Part shown: one piece after another, positions 42,518 to 52,020 of the stretch | Numbering within the stretch: position 1 is the stretch's first letter | Layout of the letters: each line of letters opens with the position of its first letter | Assembly (NCBI RefSeq): GCF_020103725.1 | Contig: NZ_JAHXBG010000009.1 | Span: 62,001-126,000 of the forward strand | Reading direction: 5' to 3' | Source of the DNA: Hyalangium gracile | GTDB lineage: Bacteria; Myxococcota; Myxococcia; Myxococcales; Myxococcaceae | DNA: 64,000 nt | Notes under the pieces: generated by a model | The model's input: only the letters and a program-made list of their open reading frames with translations | Told to the model about the DNA's origin: nothing | Database searches by the model: none | Program-made: the position numbers and the translations under genes

Positions 42518-43462
42518 CTACATGTCGCACAGCTCGATTCCGTCACGCGCATTCAGGAGGAAGCCCGCGCCGGCCGCCTGGAAGTTCTCCCCATCCGACG
42601 TCTGGGCGATGAAGTCCTCGCAGCCGATGACGAGCTTCTCACCGACGTCGAAGCTGTTGGCCTTGGCGTTGGGCTTGATGAGCTTCAGCTTGTTCTTCTT
42701 CCCGTCCCGCTTGAACAGCCCCTTGCGCCCACCGGCCACCCACAGCTCGTCGTTCCACCGGGCCACCGCCAGCAGGGGCCCGCGTGGCGCGGGGGCGGAG
42801 GCGATCTTCCCCCAGCCCTGCGAGGAGCCCTCCAGCAGGGTGCCCGCGCTGCCGGTGGCATAGAGCTCGTCCGGGCCGGCGACGAAGACGCTCAGGAGGA
42901 TCTCCTCGGTCGGCGTGGGGAACTGCTTCCACTGACCGCCGTCCCAGCGGGCCACGCCCCCGTTCTCTCCCACGGCGTAGAGAAAGTTCCGGTCGAGCCC
43001 GTGAATGGCGCGAATGCCGAACTCGGGCGCCGGCAGCTCCTTCCACTTCTTGCCGTCGAAGCAGAACAGGTAGTTCTTCCCCTCGTACGAGCCGGCCCAC
43101 GCCAGGACGAACTTGTCATCCAGTCCCCAGATGCCATCCAGCGACTGCCCCAGCTCGTGGGTCTTCCACTTCTTGGAGCTGTCCTTGGCGAGGATGTCCG
43201 GGTTGACGTACACGTCGCCCGCGGACAGGCCGCTGACGTAGACGACGCCGGCCGGTGAGCGCCACAGCCGGGTGAACCAGCCAGTGGAGCCGAAGTGGGA
43301 CTGGACGGTGATCATCCCGCCCTTGCCCGGCTTGTGGGTCATCACCCAGCACTCCGCCTCCTCGGGCTTGTAGCCGCGCTCGTCGTCGTAGCGCTGGGCG
43401 AGATAGCAGCACTCGTCCGTCCCCGTGCCTTGGACGCTGTAGTAGTTGGTGGCGATGGCCAT
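42518..43462 (-). CDS. Beta-propeller-like protein of the T6SS island
   Basis: It has 314 residues, ATG start, no signal peptide. Its repeated strand units (LDGIWGLDDKFVLAWAGSY, IHGLDRNFLYAVGENGGVARWDGGQWK, LYATGSAGTLLEG) look like a propeller of YVTN/WD type. It follows the effector-candidate gene by 15 bp, so it may be its immunity protein or chaperone. It could also simply be an accessory gene. No known family is assigned. Confidence 0.55.
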   Translation of the reverse strand: MAIATNYYSVQGTGTDECCYLAQRYDDERGYKPEEAECWVMTHKPGKGGMITVQSHFGSTGWFTRLWRSPAGVVYVSGLSAGDVYVNPDILAKDSSKKWKTHELGQSLDGIWGLDDKFVLAWAGSYEGKNYLFCFDGKKWKELPAPEFGIRAIHGLDRNFLYAVGENGGVARWDGGQWKQFPTPTEEILLSVFVAGPDELYATGSAGTLLEGSSQGWGKIASAPAPRGPLLAVARWNDELWVAGGRKGLFKRDGKKNKLKLIKPNAKANSFDVGEKLVIGCEDFIAQTSDGENFQAAGAGFLLNARDGIELCDM

Positions 43463-43477
43463 ACCTGGTGCTCCTAC

Positions 43478-44773
43478 CTAGATGGTCGTGTTCGAGGCAT
43501 TGGTGTTCGTGAAGCCCGTCGGGGTCGTCTTCGGCTTGCCCGGCACTCGGCCTTCCATGGGCAACAGCCCACCATCCTTGGCCCGGTGGGTCGCCAGCCA
43601 GTTGGCTTGATACTCGAGACACTCTTCCTCGGTCGGGGACTTCTTACCCTTCCCCATGGGCCCGGTGTCGGCCTTCTTCTTCTGAAGCTCCTTGGTGCGC
43701 TTGTCGAGCGCCTTCTTCACGTCCGGGTCCCTGTTGATCTTGTCCCGTCGTGCCTTGGGCAGATCGCTGAAGGTCTTCGCCGGCCTGGCCCCCGGGGGCA
43801 GCTTCTTGTTGTGCAGGGCGATCTGCTCCTGGCAGGCCTTGGAGTTGGCGGCCACGGAGTACTTGTCCACCACGTCGTTGCGCATCTCATCGAGGCTCTG
43901 CTTCCACGCGTCGATGATGCACTCGACGACCTTCTGCTGCGCCTGCTTCAGCCCCTTCTTGCCGGAAGGAGAAGAGGGCTTCTTCCGGCCCGACCTGCCA
44001 CTGCGTCCCGCCCTCTTGCCCTTGTTCTCCTTCTTCGCCAGCTCCTTCGCCTGACCCTCCCGGGCCTTGGCGATGAGTCTGGCCTTGGCCTTGCGCTCGG
44101 GGGTGATCGCGCCCCGGTCCTTGTCCTCCTCGGTGGGCTTGCCGTTGATGCGCGACTCGCCACCCTTGGCGGCGATCTCCGCCGTGCCACGAGCGCTGTT
44201 CTCGATGTCGGCCATCGTGGCCTTGGTGACGCCCTTGTTCTGGAGGTACTTCTTGTTCTGCTCCTCGCGCCGGGTGATCTCGAAGTGATCGCTGCCGGGA
44301 TCATTGGACCGGCCCACGTGGTCCATGCAGAAGGCCTTGTTGTCCTGGTACCCGTAGCCTCCCGCGTGCTTGCCAGGCTCGCCTGGGATGTTGGTGCAGG
44401 TGTCGGCGCGTGCCCCCTGGTAGAACGCGTTCTGCGAGATGTGGCCCGACTGGGAGTTGGCCAGCGACCAGCTCTCCGGCCCCATCTCCTTCAGCGCGTT
44501 GGCGCTCTCCACGCACGAGCACGTCTTGCCATTCCTCGAGGCACAGTCGGGCTCGTGAGGCCGCTTCTTGCTGCCCCTCTTCTTGGCGTCCCCGTCGCGC
44601 TTGTCCCGGTAGTCCTTGCGCTCCTTGGCCTGGGCATCGGCGCGCTGATCGTAGGTGCCGAAGTTCTCCGGGTTGATGCCGCAGGCGACCAGCGCCGCGC
44701 GGCACGCGGCGGTCCAGAAGGCCCCCGCCCCACCTTTCAGCCAGATTCCCGGAGTCTGTCCCGACTTCCCCAC
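43478..44773 (-). CDS. Candidate T6SS effector (DUF-like N-terminus, nuclease-like motif)
   Basis: It has 431 residues from a GTG at 44773, 17 bp after the vgrG gene above it. A compact N-terminal part holds SQSGHISQNAFYQGARADTC and NIPGEPGKHAGGYGYQ, with DHVGRSNDPGSDHFEITR following. His/Asn/Cys-rich clusters of this sort occur in HNH-like toxin domains. It continues as a very Lys-rich region (about 195-280) and a helical segment. It sits between vgrG and a propeller-like protein, which is the position of an effector in such clusters. Effector role inferred. Confidence 0.5.
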   Translation of the reverse strand: MGKSGQTPGIWLKGGAGAFWTAACRAALVACGINPENFGTYDQRADAQAKERKDYRDKRDGDAKKRGSKKRPHEPDCASRNGKTCSCVESANALKEMGPESWSLANSQSGHISQNAFYQGARADTCTNIPGEPGKHAGGYGYQDNKAFCMDHVGRSNDPGSDHFEITRREEQNKKYLQNKGVTKATMADIENSARGTAEIAAKGGESRINGKPTEEDKDRGAITPERKAKARLIAKAREGQAKELAKKENKGKRAGRSGRSGRKKPSSPSGKKGLKQAQQKVVECIIDAWKQSLDEMRNDVVDKYSVAANSKACQEQIALHNKKLPPGARPAKTFSDLPKARRDKINRDPDVKKALDKRTKELQKKKADTGPMGKGKKSPTEEECLEYQANWLATHRAKDGGLLPMEGRVPGKPKTTPTGFTNTNASNTTI

Positions 44774-44790
44774 GTTCGCTTCCTACCTGA

Positions 44791-47466
44791 CTAGGTGCCC
44801 AGCGCGCTCTCGTTCAGCTCGACCTGGCTGCCCTCGATGGTGACCGAGGCGGCCCCCTCCACGAAGATTCCCGCGGACTTCACCACGACCTTCGACGGGC
44901 CACAGGTGAGGGTGATGGTGCCGCTGCCCTTGAGCTTGAGCTGAGGCGCCGTCACCAGCACCGGGCCGCCCGCGCTCAGGCTGTGGCTGCCGGAGATGTT
45001 CTGCTTCTGCGCGCCCGCGATGTTGAGGGCGATGGCCGCCTTGGCATCCACCGCGAGCGACTCCTTGGCATCCACCATGTAGATGCCCACCGTCTCCGCC
45101 TTGGCCGCGCCGGTGGTCTCCGCCTTGCCGCCACCGATGAGCTCCACGCGCGCGGCGCCCACCGTCTCCGTGGCCGCGCCGCCCACCGCGAAGGACACGC
45201 CCTTGAGCGAGTTGAAGGCCGCCAGCCCGCCCACCGTCTCCGTCACCGAGCCGTTCACCACGGTGTCCCACGTCCCGCTGCCTCCGCCCGTGGCGCCCGC
45301 CGCCCCCTCCGGAGCCGCGTCCCCTCCCCCACCGCCGCCCGCCGCGCCACCGCCCGCCGCGCCTCCCGCCTTCTGCGCCTCGCCGCCGCCTCCCAGGGCG
45401 AGCTGCGCCATGCCGGCCGCGATGCTGCCCGCGTCCGCCGCGCCCGCCGCGTTGGACAGCTTCCCCGCGGCCTGCCCGAGCTGGGCAATCTTCGGGTTGC
45501 CGCCAGCGAACATCGCCGCCGCGGGCCCCGCGAACTGGGCCGCCTCCCCGAGCGCCTGCCGCGCGCCCTGGAGCGCCGGCATGATGGGGCCCAGCAGCAC
45601 CGCCTCGGCCCGGCTGGCCGCCGCCGCGGCAGCGCCCACCGCCGCGTTCACCGCCGCCTCCTTGATGGTCTCCAGCACCGCCGCCGCCGGGCTGCCCACC
45701 ATGGTCATCTCCATGCCGCCCACGGTGAGGCTGAAGTCTCCGGCGATCTCCTCCGTGGCGCTGCCCGACACCTTCACCTCTCGCATCGCCCCCACGGAGA
45801 GCGAGCTGTCCCCGCCCACGCTGAGGCTCTGGTTGGACTCGACGGCGACCTTCTCGCTGGAGCCCACGCTGGCCTCGCGCTTGCCGTTCACGGTGTGCGA
45901 GACGTTGTGGCCCACGTTGAGCAGCTTGTTGTTCGCCGCCTTCACGAGGATGTCGTGCTGGCTGTGGACGGTGACGCTCTCGGCGCCCGCGGTGTCGTCG
46001 AAGATGACCTCGTTCACGCCCCCGCCGCCCGGCGAGGAGAGGGAGCTGTGCCCCGTCTGCGCCTTGCCCGCGGGCAGCTCCGCCGGAGGGGTGAAGAAGG
46101 GGTTCCACACCTTGCCCAGGCACACCGGCCGGTCCGGGTCTCCGTCCTCGAACTCGACCAGCACCTCCCAGCCGATGCGGGGGATCATCATCGAGCCGGT
46201 GGTGTGGGCCTGGACCACGCGCACCCAGCACGAGGTGCGCTCGTCGAGCTGGCCCTCCAGGTCCCACGGGAACTGGAGCTTCACCCGCCCGTGCTTGTCA
46301 CAGTGGATCTCCTCACCCGCCGGCCCCGTCACCCGCGCTGTCTGCACGCCCCACACGCGCGGCTTGGGTGTGCGCCGGGCCGGGCGGAACGCCTGCTCGG
46401 AGGGGATGGCCTCGAAGTCCACCTGGTAGAGCCAGGCGCCGGACTCCACCAGGGGCCGGTGCTGCTCCATCTCCTCCTCCAGCCTGAGGTGGAAGCGGAC
46501 GGCGGTGAGGAAGTACTCGCCGCTGGAGACGGGATGCTCCACGAGCTGGAAGCGGCGCCCCGGCTCCGCGAAGAGCGCGTCCGTGCGGCCCCGCACCGTC
46601 ACCCGGGGCGTGCGCAGCTCGTCCAGCCGCACCTGGGCGCGGCGCTTGCCTTCGGCGTTGGCCCGGTAGCCTCCAGGGTACTCGTACCACTCGCGCGTCA
46701 TCGCCTCCTGAGCCTCGGCGCTCACCAGCAGCGAGGAGCTCGGGCGCAGCATGTCGTAGTCGTTGACGGTGGCCTTCGCCGGCCGCAGCCGCGTCTCCGC
46801 CTGGAAGTCCCACACCCGGGGCACCGCCCCGTCGTGCTGAGGGAAGAACGTGAACTCCAGCTCCTCCGGCGCCAGCGAGTCCACCCCGCTGCTCTGGTCC
46901 TCGAAACGCATCCGCGTCTCGTCCGGCGTGTGGCTGAAGGCGAAGAAGATGCCCTCGTCCTCCAGCAGCCGGCTGAGGAAGTCCCAGTCCGTCTCCCCGT
47001 ACTGCACGCAGTACTCCCGCTTCGGGTACGAGCCGGTCAGCCCCTTCCAGTCGAACTGCTTCTCCTCCAGCCCCGCGTCCTTGCAGAGCTGCTGGACGAT
47101 CTGCTGCGTCGTCTTCTCCTGGAAGATGCGGAACCCGGAGCGGTTGGACAGGACCAGGTACGGCTCGGGAGCGACGACGACGCGGTAGCGGGTGCGCGTC
47201 TCCTCCCCGGGCTCGCCCCGGGACGCCGCCAGCGACAGCTCCTCCACCACGCCGCCCACGCTGCGCGCTCCGCCTCCGGGGGACTCCAGGAGCAGGTACA
47301 CCCGAGCGCCCGGCATGGAGTCCACGTCCACGTCCTGCCCGGAGAAGTCCACCTCATATCGGTAGGGCCGGGAGACCTCTTCCCTGCCGCGCACCGCGTG
47401 CACGGTGAGCGCGCCGTCATGCCCGCTGAGGAGGAGGGTGGCTCGAAGCCTCTGATCGTCGGCCAT
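44791..47466 (-). CDS. vgrG: VgrG (TssI) spike protein, copy 1, with Ala/Gly-rich insertion
   Basis: It has 891 residues. The gp27-like N-terminal half (RLEDEGIFFAFSHT, TYRVVVAPEPYLVL) is followed by a gp5 OB-fold (GRVKLQFPWDLEGQ, CWVRVVQAHTTGSMMIPRIGWEVLVEFEDGDPDRPVCLG). The rest is a beta-helix of valine/glycine repeats (VGHNVSHTVNGKREASVG). About residues 592-730 form an Ala/Gly-rich insertion, ending in a low-complexity GGGAAGGGGGG. The C-terminal repeats resume and end without a clear toxin domain. Three VgrGs lie in tandem here. Confidence 0.93.
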   Translation of the reverse strand: MADDQRLRATLLLSGHDGALTVHAVRGREEVSRPYRYEVDFSGQDVDVDSMPGARVYLLLESPGGGARSVGGVVEELSLAASRGEPGEETRTRYRVVVAPEPYLVLSNRSGFRIFQEKTTQQIVQQLCKDAGLEEKQFDWKGLTGSYPKREYCVQYGETDWDFLSRLLEDEGIFFAFSHTPDETRMRFEDQSSGVDSLAPEELEFTFFPQHDGAVPRVWDFQAETRLRPAKATVNDYDMLRPSSSLLVSAEAQEAMTREWYEYPGGYRANAEGKRRAQVRLDELRTPRVTVRGRTDALFAEPGRRFQLVEHPVSSGEYFLTAVRFHLRLEEEMEQHRPLVESGAWLYQVDFEAIPSEQAFRPARRTPKPRVWGVQTARVTGPAGEEIHCDKHGRVKLQFPWDLEGQLDERTSCWVRVVQAHTTGSMMIPRIGWEVLVEFEDGDPDRPVCLGKVWNPFFTPPAELPAGKAQTGHSSLSSPGGGGVNEVIFDDTAGAESVTVHSQHDILVKAANNKLLNVGHNVSHTVNGKREASVGSSEKVAVESNQSLSVGGDSSLSVGAMREVKVSGSATEEIAGDFSLTVGGMEMTMVGSPAAAVLETIKEAAVNAAVGAAAAAASRAEAVLLGPIMPALQGARQALGEAAQFAGPAAAMFAGGNPKIAQLGQAAGKLSNAAGAADAGSIAAGMAQLALGGGGEAQKAGGAAGGGAAGGGGGGDAAPEGAAGATGGGSGTWDTVVNGSVTETVGGLAAFNSLKGVSFAVGGAATETVGAARVELIGGGKAETTGAAKAETVGIYMVDAKESLAVDAKAAIALNIAGAQKQNISGSHSLSAGGPVLVTAPQLKLKGSGTITLTCGPSKVVVKSAGIFVEGAASVTIEGSQVELNESALGT

Positions 47467-47475
47467 GCGTGCCCC

Positions 47476-49701
47476 TCAGTTGCTCTCGTGGATGAGCTTG
47501 GAGCTCAGCTTCTTCACGCCATCGAGGTTGATCTTCGAGGACTTGATCTTCACCCCGGTGGGGGTGACCTCGATCACCGAGCCGCCGATGCGCAGCACCA
47601 CCTTGGACTTGCCGGTGATGTTGATGTTCGCCGCCTTGACGCTCAGCCCGCCGCCCGCGGTGATGGCCAGCGCCGCGCCGGCCTTGTCCACCCGGTTGCC
47701 GCCCACCTTCACCTGCTCGGCCGCGGCGTTCATCGCGTAGGCGGCGCCGCAGGACACGGCCATCGTCTTGGACTTCACCATCTTCAGCGCGCCCACCGTC
47801 TCCACCCGGGCCGTGCCGCACGTCGTGGAGCGGCTCATGGCGCAGACCTCCAGCCACGCGGCGCCCACCGTCGTGTTCGCTCCGCCCACCACCTTGCGCT
47901 GGTAGCCGGAGATGCCGGTGAAGCTCTGGAGCCCTCCTACCGTGCGCGACAGCGAGCCCTGCGTGTTCTCCGTCAGGTCTCCTCCCACGGTGAGGTTGCG
48001 CGCTCCGCCGATGCTCACGGTGGCGCTGCCTCCCACGCCCTCGTTCAGGTCCGCGCCCACGTTGATGCTCTGGTTGGCACCCACCTCCAGCGAGCGGTTC
48101 GAGCTGATCTGCTCGGTGAGGTTGGCCCCCACCTTCATCGAGCGGTTGCTGCCCACCTCCGCCTTCTCGTCCACGAGCACCCGCCACGAGGCGTCGTGCT
48201 CCACCGACAGGGTGAGGTCGTGCGAGGCGTTGAGGAAGATCTCCTCCGCCCCAGCCGTGTCCTCGAAGCGCAGCTCGTTGGCTCCAGGGCCACCGCCCGT
48301 GGTAGCCGTCTGGATGGAGCTCATCGTCGCGTGGTCCGGGAGCGGGTACGGCGGCGGCGCCTCGCCGTTATAGAGGTGGCCGGTGACGAGCGGCCGGTCG
48401 CGGTCGCCCAGCTCTCGGTCCACCAGCACCTCGAAGCCCACGCGGGGGACGATCATCGACCCGCCCAGCGCCAGCTGCCCTACCCGCAGCCACGGCGAGC
48501 TCCGGTCGTCCGTGATGCCGGAGCGGTCCCACGGGAAGCGCACCCGCACCTCGCCGCGCTCGCTGCCATGCAGCTCCTGGCCCGAGGGCCCCGTGACGAA
48601 GGCCACCTCCACGCCCGGCGCGGGCGACTCGGGCCGCAGCTCCGGCCGGAAGGGCTTGTCGTGGGGAATGGCTCGGAAGGTGTTCTCGTACGTCTCCTCG
48701 AGGGCACCGCCCTCGCCCTGACGCACCCCACCCCGGTGCACCACCGAGAGCAACAGCAGCTCTCCGTTGAGCTCGATGCGAGTGTGGCCGTCGAGGACCA
48801 CGGTGCGCCCGGGCTCCAGGAAGGGGCAGTCCGTCGTCCCCTCCTTGAGCAGGGTTGGCACCTGGAGCCGCTCCACGTGCCGCTTCGCGAGCCGCTTGCC
48901 CTCCGCCAGCTCCTCGAAGCCGCCGGGGTGCAGGTACACCTCACGGCCGCGCGAGCCATCGGCCTTCTCCGTGTGGCTCAGGTCCACCGCGGGCCGCTTC
49001 GCGTCATAGTCACGCACCATCACCTGGTCCGCGGCGGCGGCGTGGCGCTCCCGCAGCTTCAGGACGGTGTCCTCGGCGGTGGTGGTGCCGCTGCGCTCCA
49101 CCAGCACCGTCTCACCCTCGATGGGCGCGAGCCCACCCGGGTTGTCGAAGAAGACGAGCGTCTCGGCCGCCTCGTCATTGCGCACCGCGAAGACGATGCC
49201 CTCGCGCGCGAGCAGACGCCGGATGAAGTCGTAATCGCTCTCGTTGTACTGCGTGATGGCGTCGTACTTCGGGTAGGAGGCCTCCAGGTGCCAGGACTGC
49301 ATGTCCTCGGAGAGCTCCGCCCGCTTCAGCACGTCCTTCACGATGTCCGGGATGCTCAGCTGCTGGAAGAGGCGCACGTCCTGCCCCAGCTCGAGCAGGT
49401 GCAGCTTCGTGCCCACCTCCAGCCTCAGGCGGAAGCGCCCGGGCTGGAAGGCCTCGAGGCTGGCGGCGTGGATGACGCCGTGGAAGGCCCGCTCGGGCAC
49501 GCCCTCTCCCGAGAGGATGGCGAGCCGCACGGGCTTTCCCGGCAGCTCGGCGGCCTCCACCAGCTCCTCCGCCTCCAGCTCCACGGAGCCGCGGCTGCCC
49601 TCGGACAGCGCCTCCTCCAGCGTGAAGCGGACGACACGCCAGGCGGACAGCTCCACCCCGTCGATGGACAGCAGGAACTCGAGGACCCGACCTTCCGCCA
49701 C
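47476..49701 (-). CDS. vgrG: VgrG (TssI) spike protein, copy 2
   Basis: It has 741 residues from a GTG at 49701. It has gp27-like domain motifs (RLLAREGIVFAVRND), an OB-fold (GEVRVRFPWDRSGI, SPWLRVGQLALGGSMIVPRVGFEVLVDRELGDRDRPLVTG) and a beta-helix (MKVGANLTEQISSNRSLEVG, SINVGADLNEGVGG). It has its own N-terminus and diverges from copies 1 and 3, so it is not a recent duplicate. It ends with a helix-strand segment (IKSSKINLDGVKKLSSK). It is 9 bp from copy 1 and 9 bp from copy 3. Confidence 0.93.
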   Translation of the reverse strand: MAEGRVLEFLLSIDGVELSAWRVVRFTLEEALSEGSRGSVELEAEELVEAAELPGKPVRLAILSGEGVPERAFHGVIHAASLEAFQPGRFRLRLEVGTKLHLLELGQDVRLFQQLSIPDIVKDVLKRAELSEDMQSWHLEASYPKYDAITQYNESDYDFIRRLLAREGIVFAVRNDEAAETLVFFDNPGGLAPIEGETVLVERSGTTTAEDTVLKLRERHAAAADQVMVRDYDAKRPAVDLSHTEKADGSRGREVYLHPGGFEELAEGKRLAKRHVERLQVPTLLKEGTTDCPFLEPGRTVVLDGHTRIELNGELLLLSVVHRGGVRQGEGGALEETYENTFRAIPHDKPFRPELRPESPAPGVEVAFVTGPSGQELHGSERGEVRVRFPWDRSGITDDRSSPWLRVGQLALGGSMIVPRVGFEVLVDRELGDRDRPLVTGHLYNGEAPPPYPLPDHATMSSIQTATTGGGPGANELRFEDTAGAEEIFLNASHDLTLSVEHDASWRVLVDEKAEVGSNRSMKVGANLTEQISSNRSLEVGANQSINVGADLNEGVGGSATVSIGGARNLTVGGDLTENTQGSLSRTVGGLQSFTGISGYQRKVVGGANTTVGAAWLEVCAMSRSTTCGTARVETVGALKMVKSKTMAVSCGAAYAMNAAAEQVKVGGNRVDKAGAALAITAGGGLSVKAANINITGKSKVVLRIGGSVIEVTPTGVKIKSSKINLDGVKKLSSKLIHESN

Positions 49702-49710
49702 GTGACCCCC

Positions 49711-51921
49711 TCACTTGTACTTGATGGTGCCCTTGATCTTCAGCTGGGCCCCATCTCCGCCCACCTTGCCACCCTTGAGCTTCATGGAGCCGGGGGTGGC
49801 GTCGATCTTCGCGCCCGCGTCCAGGGTCGCCTTGCCCACGTTGATGGTCACCGAGCTGCCGGAGATGTTGAAGTCCCCACCGCATTGGATGGCCATGGGC
49901 CCCCCCGTGGTGATGGCCATGGCCGCCTCGGCCGCGAACGTCACGTCCTGCCCCGTCTTGATCTTCACCGCGCCGGCCGTGAGCAGCTTGCCCACCCCGA
50001 TGTTCTCCGCCTTGGCCTTGGCGACGACCTCCAGCCTGGCGCCGGCGATGGTCTCCGTCTTGTTGCCCGCCACCGCCTCGGTGATGGGGCCCACCGAGTT
50101 GATGCTCAGCACGCCGCCCACCTGGGTGGTGAGGTCCGCGTTGAAGGTCTCCGCCACCTTCTGGGCCAGCACGTTCTTCAGCCCGCCGATGTCCTCGCTG
50201 CGCGCGCCCTTCACGTTGATGGCGTGCATGGCCGACACGCCCCACTGGTCCACCGCGCCCACGTCCACCGTCAGCGAGCCGGCGATGTCCTCCACCCGCT
50301 CGCCGGTGATGCTGGCGCTCTGGTTGGCCCCCACCGAGAGCGTCTCCGTGGCGCCGATGCTCGCCGTGAAGTCGGCCTTCACCTGCACCGACTCGTCCAC
50401 GGCGATCTGCTCGGTGAGGTTGTGGCCCGCGGTGACGGACAGGTCCTTCTGGGCGTGCAGGAAGAACTCCATGCCTCCGTTGCCGTCGTTCATGCGGAGC
50501 TCGTTCGTCCCTCCGCCGCCCGGCGTGGTCGACGACTGGAGCGAGCTCTGCATGAGGTTGTCCGGCAGGGCGTACGGCGGCATCGTCTCCGCGTTGTAGA
50601 GCTTCTGGAGCACCACCGGCCGGTCCGGGTCTCCGTAGTGGAAGCCCACCTCCACCTCCCAGCCCACGCGCGGGAGGATCTGGCTGCTGGCGGTGTTCTG
50701 CTGCTGGACGCGCAGCCAGCACGAGGCGGTGTCATCCATCTTCCCCTCGCGGTCCCAGTAGAACTTCACCTTCACGCGCCCGAACTCGTCGACGTGGATC
50801 TCCTCTCCCGGAGGGCCGGTGACGACCGCGGACTCCTTGCCCACCACGCGAGGGCGGGGCGTGACGCGCGGGGCCCGGAACTCCACGTCGCTGGGAATGG
50901 CCTCGAACTCGGCGCGGTAGCGGCCCGCCTCGTCCGCCACCGTCCCCGCGGTGGGGTCCTCGAACAGGTGGCGCACCTCGAGCAGCAGGTACTCTCGGTT
51001 GATGGGGTCCGGCTGGGCGTCGAAGAGCAGGAAGCGGCGCCCCGGTGAGAACCGCAGGCTGGGCGTCGTCCCACGCAGCACGCGCTGGCGGACACGGACG
51101 GCGGCCAGCCGATCCTCCGCGCGGCGCTTGCCCGCGGCGGCGCTGTTGAACCCCGCGGGGAACTCGTAGAGTTCCAGCCCTCCCTTCCCCTGCGCTCCCA
51201 GGGACGCCTCCTGGGGCTGCTGGGGCGTGCGCCAGTTCCAGTCCCGCAGCGTCATCGCGTCCGGCACCAGCCGGGACGAGTAGGTGACGTGGGTGACGAT
51301 GTCCCGGACGGCCTCCTGCTCGTCCCAGCTGGCGAAGGGGAAGCCGGGCACGCCCTCGATGGCCTCATGCACCGCCGCCGAGTCCGCCAGGTGGAGCACG
51401 TGGCCCGTCTCCGAGTGCTCGAACCAGAAGAAGATGCCCTCGTCCTCCAGCAGCCGCAGCACGAAGGCCAGCTCGCTCTCCTTCCACTGCGTGCAGTACT
51501 CACGCTCGGGCCCCTCGGTCGCGCTCCAGGCCACCTCCTCGTCCGGGATGCCGGCTCCCTGGAAGACTTCCTGGATGACCTTCACCACGCTCTTCTGCTG
51601 GAAGATGCGGCTGCGGACGCGGTGCGCGAGCCCCTGCAGGCGAGGCATCAGCAGCAACCGGTAGGCGAACAAGTCCCCGCGACGCTCCAGGTACTCGGCC
51701 TGCTCGACGAAGCCATGGAAGGCGCGGGAGGAGCCATCATCCGCGGCGATGACGACGGCCGCGTCCGTGCCCGGCATCTTCGCCAGCTCGAGCTCCGGGT
51801 CCGCGCAGACGAAGTCGACCTCGGCCACGAAGAGGCGCGACAGCCCTTCTTCCACGCGCAGGCGCGACACCCGCGTCTCCGCAGGCACCTGCGCATGGGA
51901 AATCAGGGCCTTCAAGCGCAT
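49711..51921 (-). CDS. vgrG: VgrG (TssI) spike protein, copy 3
   Basis: It has 736 residues, ATG start. The gp27-like part (FVLRLLEDEGIFFWFEHSETGH) is followed by an OB-fold (GRVKVKFYWDREGKMDDTASCWLRVQ) and a beta-helix (SVTAGHNLTEQIAVDESVQV). The C-terminal end is a VgrG beta-helix with Lys-rich tail (IKGTIKYK). First of the three vgrG genes by transcription order, 99 bp downstream of the retron RT gene. Confidence 0.93.
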   Translation of the reverse strand: MRLKALISHAQVPAETRVSRLRVEEGLSRLFVAEVDFVCADPELELAKMPGTDAAVVIAADDGSSRAFHGFVEQAEYLERRGDLFAYRLLLMPRLQGLAHRVRSRIFQQKSVVKVIQEVFQGAGIPDEEVAWSATEGPEREYCTQWKESELAFVLRLLEDEGIFFWFEHSETGHVLHLADSAAVHEAIEGVPGFPFASWDEQEAVRDIVTHVTYSSRLVPDAMTLRDWNWRTPQQPQEASLGAQGKGGLELYEFPAGFNSAAAGKRRAEDRLAAVRVRQRVLRGTTPSLRFSPGRRFLLFDAQPDPINREYLLLEVRHLFEDPTAGTVADEAGRYRAEFEAIPSDVEFRAPRVTPRPRVVGKESAVVTGPPGEEIHVDEFGRVKVKFYWDREGKMDDTASCWLRVQQQNTASSQILPRVGWEVEVGFHYGDPDRPVVLQKLYNAETMPPYALPDNLMQSSLQSSTTPGGGGTNELRMNDGNGGMEFFLHAQKDLSVTAGHNLTEQIAVDESVQVKADFTASIGATETLSVGANQSASITGERVEDIAGSLTVDVGAVDQWGVSAMHAINVKGARSEDIGGLKNVLAQKVAETFNADLTTQVGGVLSINSVGPITEAVAGNKTETIAGARLEVVAKAKAENIGVGKLLTAGAVKIKTGQDVTFAAEAAMAITTGGPMAIQCGGDFNISGSSVTINVGKATLDAGAKIDATPGSMKLKGGKVGGDGAQLKIKGTIKYK

Positions 51922-52020
51922 ACCGAGCTGCCTCCAGCCACCGGGTCCCCTGCTGCCGCCCCATGCACGGGCAGCCTATCAGGGAGCGCTCGCTTCCAGG
52001 CGTCTTCCAGCCAGGCTGGA

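Noticed and set aside
44983..51048. 2,021-codon open frame on the plus strand across the vgrG genes
   Set aside because: It runs antisense over three well-supported vgrG genes and has shadow composition.
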